The notes: generated by a model from the sequence alone, not told the origin. Counted from the first letter of the stretch, positions 6,371 through 14,251 are shown. The stretch is 14,251 bases of DNA from Psychrobacter sp. UBA3480 (GCF_002377945.1 NZ_DFQV01000021.1:1-14251); one strand, 5' to 3'. Numbers and translations are program-made.

Positions 6371-7810
6371 ATGAGTATTCAACAACTAGAAACGGATTAT
6401 CTAATCATTGGTAGTGGCGCGGTGGGCATGGCTTTTGCCGATGTGCTGCTCACAGAAACAGATGCTAATATCATTATTGTCGATAAACATCATAAGCCAG
6501 GTGGTCATTGGAACGATGCCTATTCGTTTGTCACACTGCATCAGCCATCGTCTTTTTATGGCGTTAGCTCACGTGAGCTTTGCGGCGGTATGATTGATAA
6601 AATTGGTTTAAATAAAGGCTTGTCTGAGCTGGCGTCAGGCGCAGAAGTCATGGCGTATTTTGATAAGGTCATGAAGCATACGTTTTTACCAAGTGGTCGC
6701 GTGAAGTACTTCCCGATGTGTGAGTACAAAGGCGCCGGCAAGTTTTCATCGTTGCTGTCCGATACTAGCTATGAGGTTAAGGTCAATAAAAAAATTATTG
6801 ATGGCACTTACTTCAAAACTTCAGTACCAGCGACCCATACCCCAAACTTTGAGATTGCTAAAGGTGTTAAGTTTGGCCCGTTAAATGACTTACCGAGTTT
6901 AACCAAACCCCGTGATGGTTACGTGATTATCGGTGGCGGAAAAACAGGTATAGATGCGGTTTTATGGCTACTAGAAAACCAAATTGATCCAGACCATATC
7001 ACATGGATTATGCCAAGAGATGCTTGGCTGATCGATCGTAAAAATACCCAACCCTCTCGTGAATTTTTCACCCATACTATAGGGGCTCAGGCTACTCAAG
7101 CAGAAGCGATTGCTGAAGCTGAAAGCATCGAAGACCTGTTTAATCGATTAGAAAAAGGTGGCGTATTAATGCGTATTGATCCAAATGTACGCCCGCAAAT
7201 GTTCCATGGGGCTACCATTAGCAGTGAAGAGCTTAAGCAATTACGCCGTGTTAAAAATATTGTGCGTAAAGGACGCGTGACTCGCTTAGATACGGACAAG
7301 ATTTATTTTGGTGAGGACAGCATTTCTACCACTCCCAACACCATGCATATCGACTGCTCTGCACGGGCAGTACCAGTGACAGAGACATACGATGTATTCA
7401 AAGGTGATACTGTGGTGGTGCAAACCGTACGTACCTATCAGCCTGTATTTAGTGCCGCATTTATCGCCCACATCGAGGCCAATTACGATGACGAAACTGT
7501 CAAAAATGAGTTATGCCAAGTGGTGCCAATCCCAAATCATGATACGGACTTTTTGGTTGGCCTTGTTAAACAAATGCAGAATCAGATGCGTTGGTCAAAA
7601 GAGCCTGCGCTACGTGAATGGATGATTAACAATCGCTTAGATGGCTTCACAAAATTGGTACGAGCCAGCGAAGACACCCCTCCTGAAGAGCTTGCTATTC
7701 TTAAACGTCTAAAAGAAGCAGGACCAAAAGTCGCTGCAAACATGCCCAAACTCATGGGTGAAATTATGCAAATAACGGCAGCACGTCACGCCAACACCGC
7801 TAATTCCTAA
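6371..7810 (+). CDS. FAD/NAD(P)-binding oxidoreductase, monooxygenase-like
   Basis: A 479-residue flavoprotein. An N-terminal FAD-binding Rossmann motif GSGAVG (residues 14-19) follows a hydrophobic strand and ends with an acidic residue in IIIVDK. GGHWNDAY (about 44-51) and LHQPSSFYGV are reminiscent of flavin-containing and Baeyer-Villiger monooxygenases. A second dinucleotide motif, GGGKTG (188-193), follows VIIGG and probably binds NAD(P)H. I do not see a full FMO or BVMO fingerprint, so the exact reaction is open. The start is ATG 6371 with TAAGGA 4 bases upstream; a TTG at 6329 is in frame but has no ribosome binding site. It is the first gene of an operon with the DUF2855 gene 41 bases downstream, and is probably repressed by the divergent TetR protein. 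A role in oxidising a hydrophobic or toxic compound is an inference from this context. Confidence 0.85.
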   Translation: MSIQQLETDYLIIGSGAVGMAFADVLLTETDANIIIVDKHHKPGGHWNDAYSFVTLHQPSSFYGVSSRELCGGMIDKIGLNKGLSELASGAEVMAYFDKVMKHTFLPSGRVKYFPMCEYKGAGKFSSLLSDTSYEVKVNKKIIDGTYFKTSVPATHTPNFEIAKGVKFGPLNDLPSLTKPRDGYVIIGGGKTGIDAVLWLLENQIDPDHITWIMPRDAWLIDRKNTQPSREFFTHTIGAQATQAEAIAEAESIEDLFNRLEKGGVLMRIDPNVRPQMFHGATISSEELKQLRRVKNIVRKGRVTRLDTDKIYFGEDSISTTPNTMHIDCSARAVPVTETYDVFKGDTVVVQTVRTYQPVFSAAFIAHIEANYDDETVKNELCQVVPIPNHDTDFLVGLVKQMQNQMRWSKEPALREWMINNRLDGFTKLVRASEDTPPEELAILKRLKEAGPKVAANMPKLMGEIMQITAARHANTANS

Positions 7811-7851
7811 AAAATGTCTGCCAATACTATCTATCAATCAAGGAAGCGACT

Positions 7852-8946
7852 ATGCCAGAATTTCAAACCAACAAAGCAAACCTAACCCAAGCTCGCCTGC
7901 AAGAGACGCCTATACACACTCTCGGCGATGGCGAAGTACGGGTCAAAGTCGATCGCTTTGCTTTTACTGCCAATAATATTACTTATGCGGTCATGGGTGA
8001 CCAATTACGCTATTGGCAGTTTTTTCCGCCAAACGGCAACGAGCCTGAGAAATGGGGTATTATTCCAGTATGGGGATTTGGCGATGTGATCGAATCAAAT
8101 AGCGATGCACTACCTATCGGTGAGCGCTTATTCGGTTACTTCCCGCCCGCCAATGAATTAATCATAACACCCAAGCGAGTCACCCAAACCAGTTTACTTG
8201 ATGGTAGTGTCCATCGTGCCGAGCTACCACCCGGTTATAACCTATATCAGCGCGTTAACCATGAACGAGGCTATGACCGCGCCCATGACGATCAGCGCAT
8301 GCTGTTGTTCGTATTGCATCTGACCTCATTTTGCTTACATGATCTGTTGAAGAGTAATGATTGGTTTGGTGCAGAGCAAGTGGTGATTATTAGTGCCTCT
8401 AGCAAGACCAGTACTGGCTTAGCATACGGCTTAGTTAATGATAAAGATGCACCGCACGTTATCGGCCTCACTTCAAACCGTCATGTAGATTTTGTTAAGT
8501 CAATTGACGCTTATGACAGTGTGCTTAGCTATGACACCCTTGAGCACATTGATGAAAATAAGCCGACGGTTATTGTCGATATGTCGGCTAATACTGACGT
8601 GCTTAGTCGTATACATAGACACTTAGGCGACAACATGCGTTACACCAGCAATGTTGGTCTTACACACTGGGACGAGCCACGTCATACCGAAGGTATCATT
8701 CAAGCGCGTAGCCAACAGTTTTTTGCACCAAGCCATGTACAGCAACGTATGAAAGAATGGGGCCCTGAAGAATTTAATAAACGCTCTATGCACTACATCA
8801 TGAATAGCACTACAAAAACTAGTACGTGGTTAAAGATTCAGGAGCTTGATGGAGTCAATGGCTTACTGGAGGTTTATAAAGATATCTGCGAAGGTAAGAT
8901 AGCTGCTGATGAAGGTTTGGTAGTCGTCATGGGTGACAATGAATAG
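7852..8946 (+). CDS. DUF2855 family protein (MDR-like)
   Basis: A 364-residue protein of the DUF2855 family, distantly related to medium-chain dehydrogenases/reductases such as quinone oxidoreductase. Visible family features are VKVDRFAFTANNITYAVMGD (about 31-50), the Trp/Phe-rich LRYWQFFPP, and WGIIPVWGFGDVIES (68-82). A central nucleotide-fold segment has VVIISASSKTSTGLAYGL (177-194) in the place where classical MDR enzymes have a glycine-rich loop. The ASSKT form is typical of this family as I know it. No catalytic zinc ligands are evident. Start ATG 7852 has AAGGAAG 7 bases upstream. It is co-transcribed with the upstream FAD oxidoreductase and ends before a strong terminator, so the two probably act in one pathway. 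No activity is established for the family; a reductase acting on the oxygenase product is one possibility. Confidence 0.87.
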   Translation: MPEFQTNKANLTQARLQETPIHTLGDGEVRVKVDRFAFTANNITYAVMGDQLRYWQFFPPNGNEPEKWGIIPVWGFGDVIESNSDALPIGERLFGYFPPANELIITPKRVTQTSLLDGSVHRAELPPGYNLYQRVNHERGYDRAHDDQRMLLFVLHLTSFCLHDLLKSNDWFGAEQVVIISASSKTSTGLAYGLVNDKDAPHVIGLTSNRHVDFVKSIDAYDSVLSYDTLEHIDENKPTVIVDMSANTDVLSRIHRHLGDNMRYTSNVGLTHWDEPRHTEGIIQARSQQFFAPSHVQQRMKEWGPEEFNKRSMHYIMNSTTKTSTWLKIQELDGVNGLLEVYKDICEGKIAADEGLVVVMGDNE

Positions 8947-9012
8947 ATAGAGTAACTGGGTTATCAATGTCTAACTATAAGATTATTACTTATTAGCTAT
9001 TAATAAAGCATA

Positions 9013-9051
9013 AAAAAGCAGAGAGTCTTGCCAATAAACTCTCTGCTTTTT
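9013..9051 (+). terminator. Bidirectional intrinsic terminator after DUF2855
   Basis: A perfect 14-bp stem, AAAAAGCAGAGAGT (9013-9026) with ACTCTCTGCTTTTT (9038-9051), has an 11-base loop. The T-run at its right edge ends rightward transcription of the oxidoreductase operon. Symmetric A residues on the left would also let it stop leftward transcription of the esterase gene. Confidence 0.92.
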
Positions 9052-9098
9052 GTGCGTTATACACTGACTACAGACATACGCTCTACTCACAGTTTTTA

Positions 9099-9134
9099 AG
9101 TTTTTAAGTTTAAAAGCTTTTAAACTTAAAAACT
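9099..9134. repeat. Perfect 36-bp palindrome
   Basis: The sequence reads identically on both strands over 36 bases, centred on AAGCTTT at 9116/9117. The left arm begins AGTTTTTAAGTTTAAAAG. A partial direct copy, AGTTTTTA, lies just to the left at 9091-9098. It starts 17 bases past the end of the esterase gene and about 50 bases from the terminator on the other side. It may act as a second terminator or as a recombination or binding site; the absence of a loop and the AT-rich stem are unlike ordinary terminators. Confidence 0.8.
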
Positions 9135-9151
9135 ATGGTTTAGATTGCGGT

Positions 9152-9790
9152 TTAACGTACCCATCCTTTGTCTTTTAAATAATCATGCAGCCCTTCAGCG
9201 AACTGTCTGTAGCCCGCAGCATTGGCATGAATTTTATCAGACTTTAGAGCCTCGTCTGATAGTATAGTGGACCAGCCATCAGAATACAGAGGTATGCCTT
9301 CAGCTTCCGCAATATCTTCATACAGTGGATTATCACTTGCCTTACCAAACAAAGCACTAGTACTGAAGTACGGCTCAGCGATTAGGACAATGTCAATATT
9401 GTTGGATTGTAAGGTATCTATAGTCGCGATGATATTATCCCGCGTGGTATCAGGTGCGATGCGCTGCAACACATCATTACCACCTACACCCAGTAAGACT
9501 AAATCTGGGTTTTGCTCAGTGATCTCATTCACGCGAGTAAGCACATCTGCAGAAGTATCACCATTGACGCCTGCATTAACGACGTTCCATTTGCTTAGCT
9601 CTGCTAGCACCGTAGGATACGCTGTTTTAGGATTTGCGCCGTAACCATAGGTTAATGAGTCGCCAAGTGCGACCACTGTGCTACCAGCGGGCAAGGTATC
9701 TTGTTGTGGTTCGCTACCACAGCCAGTCACACTGATAGTCGCTAACAACCCTATACCTGCCAGCATTAAAAACCTTCCACGTAGCTTCAC
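9152..9790 (-). CDS. SGNH/GDSL esterase lipoprotein, TesA-like
   Basis: A 212-residue hydrolase of the SGNH superfamily, close to the TesA/arylesterase group. All four blocks are visible: GDSLTYGYG with nucleophile Ser45, GVNGD with Gly77, GGND with Asn105, and DKIH with Asp185 and His188. The N-terminus has basic residues, a hydrophobic segment and a lipobox ending VTGC with lipid-carrying Cys24. It should therefore be a membrane-anchored periplasmic or outer-membrane lipoprotein, unlike E. coli TesA, which is soluble in the periplasm. It probably hydrolyses short to medium acyl esters, thioesters or lysophospholipids. The start is GTG at 9790, 7 bases after a strong AGGAGGAG site; an ATG eight codons later would spoil the signal peptide. 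It is a single-gene unit, divergent from the Anbu operon. Confidence 0.92.
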   Translation of the reverse strand: MKLRGRFLMLAGIGLLATISVTGCGSEPQQDTLPAGSTVVALGDSLTYGYGANPKTAYPTVLAELSKWNVVNAGVNGDTSADVLTRVNEITEQNPDLVLLGVGGNDVLQRIAPDTTRDNIIATIDTLQSNNIDIVLIAEPYFSTSALFGKASDNPLYEDIAEAEGIPLYSDGWSTILSDEALKSDKIHANAAGYRQFAEGLHDYLKDKGWVR

Positions 9791-9957
9791 GTCTTCTCTC
9801 CTCCTGTTTCTATTGAGTTAAACTTATTGGAATTAGGTTCAAGTTTTTAAAAATCTATTATTTAACTCTTGTTGTATGTTGCTCAGTAACCGTTGTATAG
9901 TCCATACAGGAGATAGACTACCTGTTGGGCGCAGTACAAGTGCTACTCTACTTAGCA

Positions 9958-9986
9958 TAGACAGTGTATTCATCATAAAGTATAAC
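9958..9986 (+). promoter_or_regulatory. Sigma-70 promoter of the Anbu operon
   Basis: TAGACA (9958-9963, 5 of 6 to the -35 consensus), a 17-base spacer, and TATAAC (9981-9986, 5 of 6 to the -10 consensus). It lies 25 bases upstream of the first start codon, leaving a leader of about 20 bases that contains the GAGG ribosome binding site. Confidence 0.65.
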
Positions 9987-10011
9987 TTTACCAAGGATAC
10001 GTGAGGTATTT

Positions 10012-12369
10012 ATGAATAAAACAGCATCTCAAAGTCAGTCTAAAGATGGAAACCCAGACAAAGAAAAATCTGCAAATCAAAGCCAGAGTCAGAGTCAATC
10101 CATCAAAGTGCCCAATGATAATACTAAAAGTCCCGCGTCAACACCGATCGAAGATACCTTAACAAAAGACACTTTAGACAAACCTGAGCAAAAACCACAA
10201 AGTTTCGATGAATTGCAGATAAGTAAGGGTAAGTATCGCCCAGTGGCACAAGCTGTTGGCCATTGGCTTGATAACATCAACATGGATGCCCTCAATTATC
10301 TAAACGAACAAGCAGAAAATATCTTTTACCGTAAAGGGGTCACCTTTACCGTCTATAGCGATGCCAAAAACATCGAGCGTATGATTCCGTTTGATATCAT
10401 TCCACGCATTATTGCAGCGAGCGAATGGAAACAAATAGAAGCAGGCTGTAAACAACGTATCACCGCTCTCAATGCATTCTTACATGATATCTACCATGAC
10501 CAAGCTATCATGAAGGCGGATATTGTCCCTGCCAGCTACGTCTATGCCAGTGGCTGCTATGAGCCATGGATGATGGGCATTGAGCTCGACAAACCTATCT
10601 ATTCGCACATCAGCGGTATTGATTTGATTCGAGACGAGACAGGTAAGTTTTGTGTGTTAGAGGATAACCTGCGCACCCCATCAGGCGTCTCATATATGCT
10701 TGAGAGTCGCAATATATCAGAGACACTATTAGCTGATATATTTACTGAAACGCCTATTATGGGTATTAGTGATTATCCTAACCGACTCAAAGCCTGTCTT
10801 GCCAGCTCAACATCCAAATATGATCCACAGGTCGTCATTTTAACGCCAGGTCGCTTTAATAGTGCCTATTATGAGCATGCCTTCTTAGCGCATGAGATGA
10901 ATGTGCCACTCGTTCATGGTTATGATTTGGTCGTTGAGGACAGCAAAGTCTATATGCAAGGCATTCGCGGCAAGGTACAAGTCGATGTGATCTACCGCCG
11001 CATTGATGATCCCTATATTGATCCGTTAGCCTTTAAATCTGACTCCATATTGGGTGTATCAGGACTAATGAGTGCTTATCGCGCTGGCAACGTGGTAATT
11101 GTTAACGCCCCAGGTACGGGTGTGGCCGATGATAAGAGTTTATATCCTTTTGTGCCAGATATGATCAAATTCTACTTAAATGAAGAACCTATCCTACCTA
11201 ATATCGAGACATACCAGTGCCGTAAGCCTGATGATCTCAAATATGTGCTCGATAATCTAGACAAGCTGGTGGTAAAAGAAACGCAAGGCTCAGGCGGCTA
11301 CGGGATGCTTATTGGTCCAACGTCGACCAAAAAAGAAATCGAAGAATATCGCCTGCGCTTGCTTGAAAACCCAGCCGGTTTTATTGCTCAACCGACTATC
11401 TCACTATCTACCAATCCTACTGCCGTAAGCGATGGTATCGCACCGCGTCATATTGACTTGCGCCCCTTTATCCTCAGTCATGGTGATGGCACAGTAGATA
11501 TTGTACCCGGTGGTCTGACACGAGTGGCCATGGTTGAAGGCTCTTTGGTCGTCAATTCATCACAAGGCGGCGGTATCAAAGACACTTGGATTATTGATGA
11601 CAGTGATTTAGACAGCCAGCAAACCGACAAGTGCTCGCCTTTATCATCAGTGGGTGTCAATGCTTCAGGGCACGCGAATTACTATGATCGCGTCCAGCCC
11701 TTAGAAACAGGTTACGAGAGTTTAGATGATGCGCCCATGATACTGCTACTCTCTACCGCCAGTCACTTAATATGGCTAGGCCGATATAGTGAGCGTCTGT
11801 ATTACTACGACGATGTGATGAAACAACTTATCAAAGGCGATCTCAAAAAATCACAGATCAGACATCTAATTAGTCACTTAGGGTTTGCCGTTGATGGTGA
11901 AGTGTCACTGACCACCATGAAAGCACAAATGATGGCTGATTTGGAACAAAACATCATACCCAATATCGTGCAATCGATTGAGGACAATGTCCAAGAGGCC
12001 AAAGGTGTCATTGGTAAAGATACCGCTGAGTTATATAACTTGATCAAGCGTTTATCGAGTGCTGGCACGTATCGAGCAGCGACTTTGCAGCTACACGCGT
12101 GTAACGCTGCGATGAAACAAGAAAATCCGACAGTGACTTGCTTTTGGCAATTAGGGCGTCACTTTGAGCAGCTTGAGCGTGCCGTCTTGTTGGGAGAGGA
12201 TTCAACAGAGATCAGTTTTGAATTCAGACACTGGATTAATGAGTTGCCGGAGAATACGCGCTGGCGTGAACTTATCCGCTTGACCAACCAGATGATCAGG
12301 TCAAAGAAATTTAGTGATTTTGCGCTGATTAGCAAGGAGTTCAATCTCATATTGCGTCAAGGTGTATAG
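10012..12369 (+). CDS. Fused ATP-grasp ligase and alpha-E protein of the Anbu operon
   Basis: A 785-residue two-domain protein. Residues 1-65 are a low-complexity hydrophilic tail rich in Ser, Gln, Lys and Pro, with SQSQSQSQS near residue 23. Residues about 70-535 are a circularly permuted ATP-grasp domain (DUF404/DUF407): YEPWMMGIELD (183-193), the hallmark LEDNLRTPSGVSY (216-228), VVKETQGSGGYGMLIGP (420-436), and HIDLRPF...GGLTRVA...SSQGGGIKDTW (480-526), which contribute ATP and metal binding. A linker with a degenerate sequence follows, then an alpha-E domain (about 575-785) starting LLLSTASHLIWLGRYSERL. Usually alpha-E is a separate protein of roughly 300 residues; here it is shorter and joined on. 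ATP-grasp enzymes of this type are thought to form amide bonds, so the protein may make or attach a peptide. The ATG has GAGG 5 bases upstream. The transglutaminase gene follows after 86 bases. Confidence 0.93.
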   Translation: MNKTASQSQSKDGNPDKEKSANQSQSQSQSIKVPNDNTKSPASTPIEDTLTKDTLDKPEQKPQSFDELQISKGKYRPVAQAVGHWLDNINMDALNYLNEQAENIFYRKGVTFTVYSDAKNIERMIPFDIIPRIIAASEWKQIEAGCKQRITALNAFLHDIYHDQAIMKADIVPASYVYASGCYEPWMMGIELDKPIYSHISGIDLIRDETGKFCVLEDNLRTPSGVSYMLESRNISETLLADIFTETPIMGISDYPNRLKACLASSTSKYDPQVVILTPGRFNSAYYEHAFLAHEMNVPLVHGYDLVVEDSKVYMQGIRGKVQVDVIYRRIDDPYIDPLAFKSDSILGVSGLMSAYRAGNVVIVNAPGTGVADDKSLYPFVPDMIKFYLNEEPILPNIETYQCRKPDDLKYVLDNLDKLVVKETQGSGGYGMLIGPTSTKKEIEEYRLRLLENPAGFIAQPTISLSTNPTAVSDGIAPRHIDLRPFILSHGDGTVDIVPGGLTRVAMVEGSLVVNSSQGGGIKDTWIIDDSDLDSQQTDKCSPLSSVGVNASGHANYYDRVQPLETGYESLDDAPMILLLSTASHLIWLGRYSERLYYYDDVMKQLIKGDLKKSQIRHLISHLGFAVDGEVSLTTMKAQMMADLEQNIIPNIVQSIEDNVQEAKGVIGKDTAELYNLIKRLSSAGTYRAATLQLHACNAAMKQENPTVTCFWQLGRHFEQLERAVLLGEDSTEISFEFRHWINELPENTRWRELIRLTNQMIRSKKFSDFALISKEFNLILRQGV

Positions 12370-12455
12370 AAGGTGTCTAGCCAAAAACCAATAACAACGG
12401 CTTATGAGACATATGGAATAAACAGAAAATAGAAAGATGCTATAAGGAAAATGCC

Positions 12456-13241
12456 ATGAAACTTCAAATCAGTCACCAAACCAACTATTATTACGATGAG
12501 CTGGCACAGCGCAGTGTACAGTATATACGCATGACCCCCATGCAAATGCCGCACCAAACCATTCATAAATGGGATGTGATGCTCCCTAAAGTGGCGACCA
12601 ATCAAAAGGATGGCTTTGGTAATGCATGGCTCACGCTCAGTCGTAACGAGGCACATAACAACTTACAAATGCAGGCGTCAGGTATCGTTGAGATTAACAC
12701 CGAAACCGAACGTTTAGAGGATATGGATCATGTCCCCTACCTGCTATTTACCGTACAAACCCCGTTGACCAAATGCTCACAAGAGATGCGAGAATTCGCA
12801 GCGCCATACCTAAAAACCCCTACTCATGACAGCTTAAAGGCAATGGCAAATGCCCTTATTATGAAAATGCCTTTTGTTAAAGACGTCACGCATGTGGGTA
12901 CGACCGCTGCTGAGGCGTTTGCGACAAGTGCAGGTGTGTGCCAAGACCATACGCATGTATTTTTAAGTATCTTGCGCGATCAACAAATTCCAGCGCGTTA
13001 TGTGTCTGGTTATCTGTATGACGATACCGAAAATCACATGGCCAGTCACGCATGGGCTGAGGTTTGGCTGGATGGTTACTGGTATACTTTTGATATCTCA
13101 AATCAGGCATTTACCCCAAACTCACATGTGTATGTGGCTATTGGGCGAGATTATCTGGATACGGCGCCTGTTCGCGGCGTGCGTATGGGCGGCGGTTACG
13201 AAAATCTTTACAGTTTGGTATTAGTCAAAAAGCTATCATAG
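12456..13241 (+). CDS. Transglutaminase-like cysteine peptidase of the Anbu operon
   Basis: A 261-residue protein with the bacterial transglutaminase-like fold. The N-terminal part (about 1-110) is the beta-rich domain common to these proteins, beginning MKLQISHQTNYYYDELA. The catalytic domain has the complete triad: Cys162 in SAGVCQDHTHVF, His198 in HMASHAWAEVW, and Asp213 in YTFDISN. Such proteins usually cut peptide or isopeptide bonds rather than cross-link, and in Anbu operons they have been proposed to process the peptide made by the ATP-grasp partner. No signal peptide is visible, so it should be cytosolic. The start ATG has AAGGAAA 5 bases upstream. Spacing to neighbours (86 bases upstream, 42 downstream) and the single downstream terminator indicate one operon. 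Confidence 0.92.
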   Translation: MKLQISHQTNYYYDELAQRSVQYIRMTPMQMPHQTIHKWDVMLPKVATNQKDGFGNAWLTLSRNEAHNNLQMQASGIVEINTETERLEDMDHVPYLLFTVQTPLTKCSQEMREFAAPYLKTPTHDSLKAMANALIMKMPFVKDVTHVGTTAAEAFATSAGVCQDHTHVFLSILRDQQIPARYVSGYLYDDTENHMASHAWAEVWLDGYWYTFDISNQAFTPNSHVYVAIGRDYLDTAPVRGVRMGGGYENLYSLVLVKKLS

Positions 13242-13283
13242 CGTTTGCTATTTTTTATTATGTTTATTCATCAAGGGTATTTT

Positions 13284-14024
13284 ATGACTTATTGTGCTGC
13301 CATTCGTCTAAAAGACGGTATGGTCTTTGCCAGTGACACGCGCACTAATGCCGGTGTTGATCACATATCGACATTCAGAAAATTGTATCAATACGGCGTT
13401 GAGGGCGAGCGCTTTATGGTATTACAGACAGCTGGTAGCTTAGCGACGTCGCAGGCAGTGTTCAATAAACTACAAAGCGACATTGACCAGCGTGCTGAGA
13501 GCAACCTCAATACAGTAGCGACGTTGTTTGATGCGGCGCAAATGGTTGGTGAATGTATGCGTGAAAAGATGAACCATGCAAAAGCAGTCGCTAATTCTAG
13601 TCGCGATGGCGCCTTTACCAGCTCGTTTATGCTTGGTGGTCAAATCAAAGGACAGCCACCTGAGCTATACCTGATTTATCCTGAAGGCAATTGCATCAAA
13701 GCCACTGAAGATACGCCCTTCTTTCAGTTAGGCGAAAGCAAATATGGTAAGCCTATCTTGGATCGTTCTGTCAGCTATAACACGGATGTAAGACACGCGG
13801 CACGTGCGTTGATGCTGTCATTTGATTCCACGATTCACTCAAATCTATCAGTCGGTATGCCGATAGATTTTGTACTTTATGACAATGACAGCCTAGCTCT
13901 GCCCAACGGCCGACGTATTGATGAGCGTGATGAGTACTTTAATACGATTCGTCATCAATGGTCAGATGCGTTACGTCGCACGTTAGTTGAATTGCCTAAA
14001 TGTCCTGATGGTTATTGGGGATAA
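13284..14024 (+). CDS. Anbu proteasome-type peptidase
   Basis: A 246-residue N-terminal nucleophile hydrolase of peptidase family T1, the Anbu (ancestral beta subunit) group. The start is ATG 13284 with AAGGG 6 bases upstream. A TTG at 13245 is in frame, but starting there would bury the nucleophile. Removal of Met exposes Thr1 (TYCAAIRLKDG), with Asp17 in ASDTRTNAG and a lysine at position 32 (STFRK), matching the Thr1, Asp17, Lys33 catalytic set of proteasome beta subunits. The segment YLIYPEGNCIKATEDTPFFQLGESKYGKP is also group-typical. Anbu subunits of other bacteria assemble into open, lock-washer-like helical rings. Peptidase activity has been hard to show and the natural substrate is unknown. 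It is the last gene of the operon and is followed by a terminator. Confidence 0.94.
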   Translation: MTYCAAIRLKDGMVFASDTRTNAGVDHISTFRKLYQYGVEGERFMVLQTAGSLATSQAVFNKLQSDIDQRAESNLNTVATLFDAAQMVGECMREKMNHAKAVANSSRDGAFTSSFMLGGQIKGQPPELYLIYPEGNCIKATEDTPFFQLGESKYGKPILDRSVSYNTDVRHAARALMLSFDSTIHSNLSVGMPIDFVLYDNDSLALPNGRRIDERDEYFNTIRHQWSDALRRTLVELPKCPDGYWG

Positions 14025-14094
14025 ATAGTTCCGTATAAAATCATATTTTTGTACTAAAGGGCTTTTTTATTATCAACTAATAATCAGGCAATAA

Positions 14095-14136
14095 AAAACC
14101 GGAATAGCGCTGAATAAACAGCACTACTCCGGTTTT
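14095..14136 (+). terminator. Intrinsic terminator of the Anbu operon
   Basis: AAAACCGGA (14095-14103) pairs with TCCGGTTTT (14128-14136). Inside, after single mismatches, TAG pairs with CTA and GCTG with CAGC, closing a 6-base loop. The T-run at the right edge and A-run at the left edge make it usable in both directions. It starts 70 bases after the Anbu stop codon. Confidence 0.88.
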
Positions 14137-14251
14137 GCGTTAAAGGCCTTGAATGCCATCATAATGATGTCACACTCAATTGTTGTGTAATCTACCTCAT
14201 GACCTGGTACATGGAAGACTCACTGGACTGCACCTAGATAAAGGCCCTAGT

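Noticed and set aside
12402..12656. Minus-strand open frame over the ATP-grasp/transglutaminase junction
   Set aside because: It overlaps the well-supported transglutaminase gene and shows no family features or start signals.
14137..14251. Possible end of a further gene at the right edge
   Set aside because: All six frames contain stops within this stretch, and no start or family motif is visible; it may belong to an intergenic region continuing beyond the window.
1..14251. CRISPR arrays, tRNA or rRNA genes, insertion sequences
   Set aside because: No regularly spaced repeats, no cloverleaf-like or rRNA-like sequence, and no transposase reading frame were found.

Overview
The window looks like chromosomal DNA from a gammaproteobacterium of the Moraxellaceae, most probably Psychrobacter. 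This is inferred from the moderately AT-rich composition and the gene set (AaaA-like autotransporter peptidase, MtfA, FAD oxidoreductase with a DUF2855 partner, Anbu proteasome-like operon). No rRNA, tRNA or other decisive taxonomic marker is present.

Left part (1-3387): a gene-free stretch holds a sequence strongly resembling a XerC/XerD recombination site (dif or pdif) at 294-321. Then come an exported four-cysteine protein of unknown function (minus strand), a divergent lipoprotein of unknown function, a decayed RhuM-family gene with two in-frame stops, and mtfA, a zinc peptidase gene. The mix of small hypothetical genes, a broken accessory gene and a Xer site suggests a replication-terminus or recombination-prone region.

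Middle (3388-9790): a 684-residue surface protein joins an M28 zinc aminopeptidase to a C-terminal autotransporter barrel. It uses a TTG start and ends at a strong terminator. Next is a divergent regulatory unit: a TetR repressor faces an operon of a FAD/NAD(P)-binding oxidoreductase and a DUF2855 protein. Between them are two 13-bp palindromes whose centres lie 21 bp apart, placed exactly on the promoter elements of both sides. After a bidirectional terminator and a perfect 36-bp palindrome lies a lipoprotein esterase of the TesA/SGNH type (GTG start).

Right part (9791-14251): the Anbu operon, read rightward from a good sigma-70 promoter. It encodes an ATP-grasp ligase fused to an alpha-E domain, a transglutaminase-like cysteine peptidase, and the Anbu proteasome-related peptidase, and ends in a clear terminator. 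These four domains are known to travel together. They probably make, attach or remove a peptide, but the substrate is not established. This is the least understood system in the window and the fused gene with its Ser/Gln-rich N-terminal tail is its most distinctive feature.
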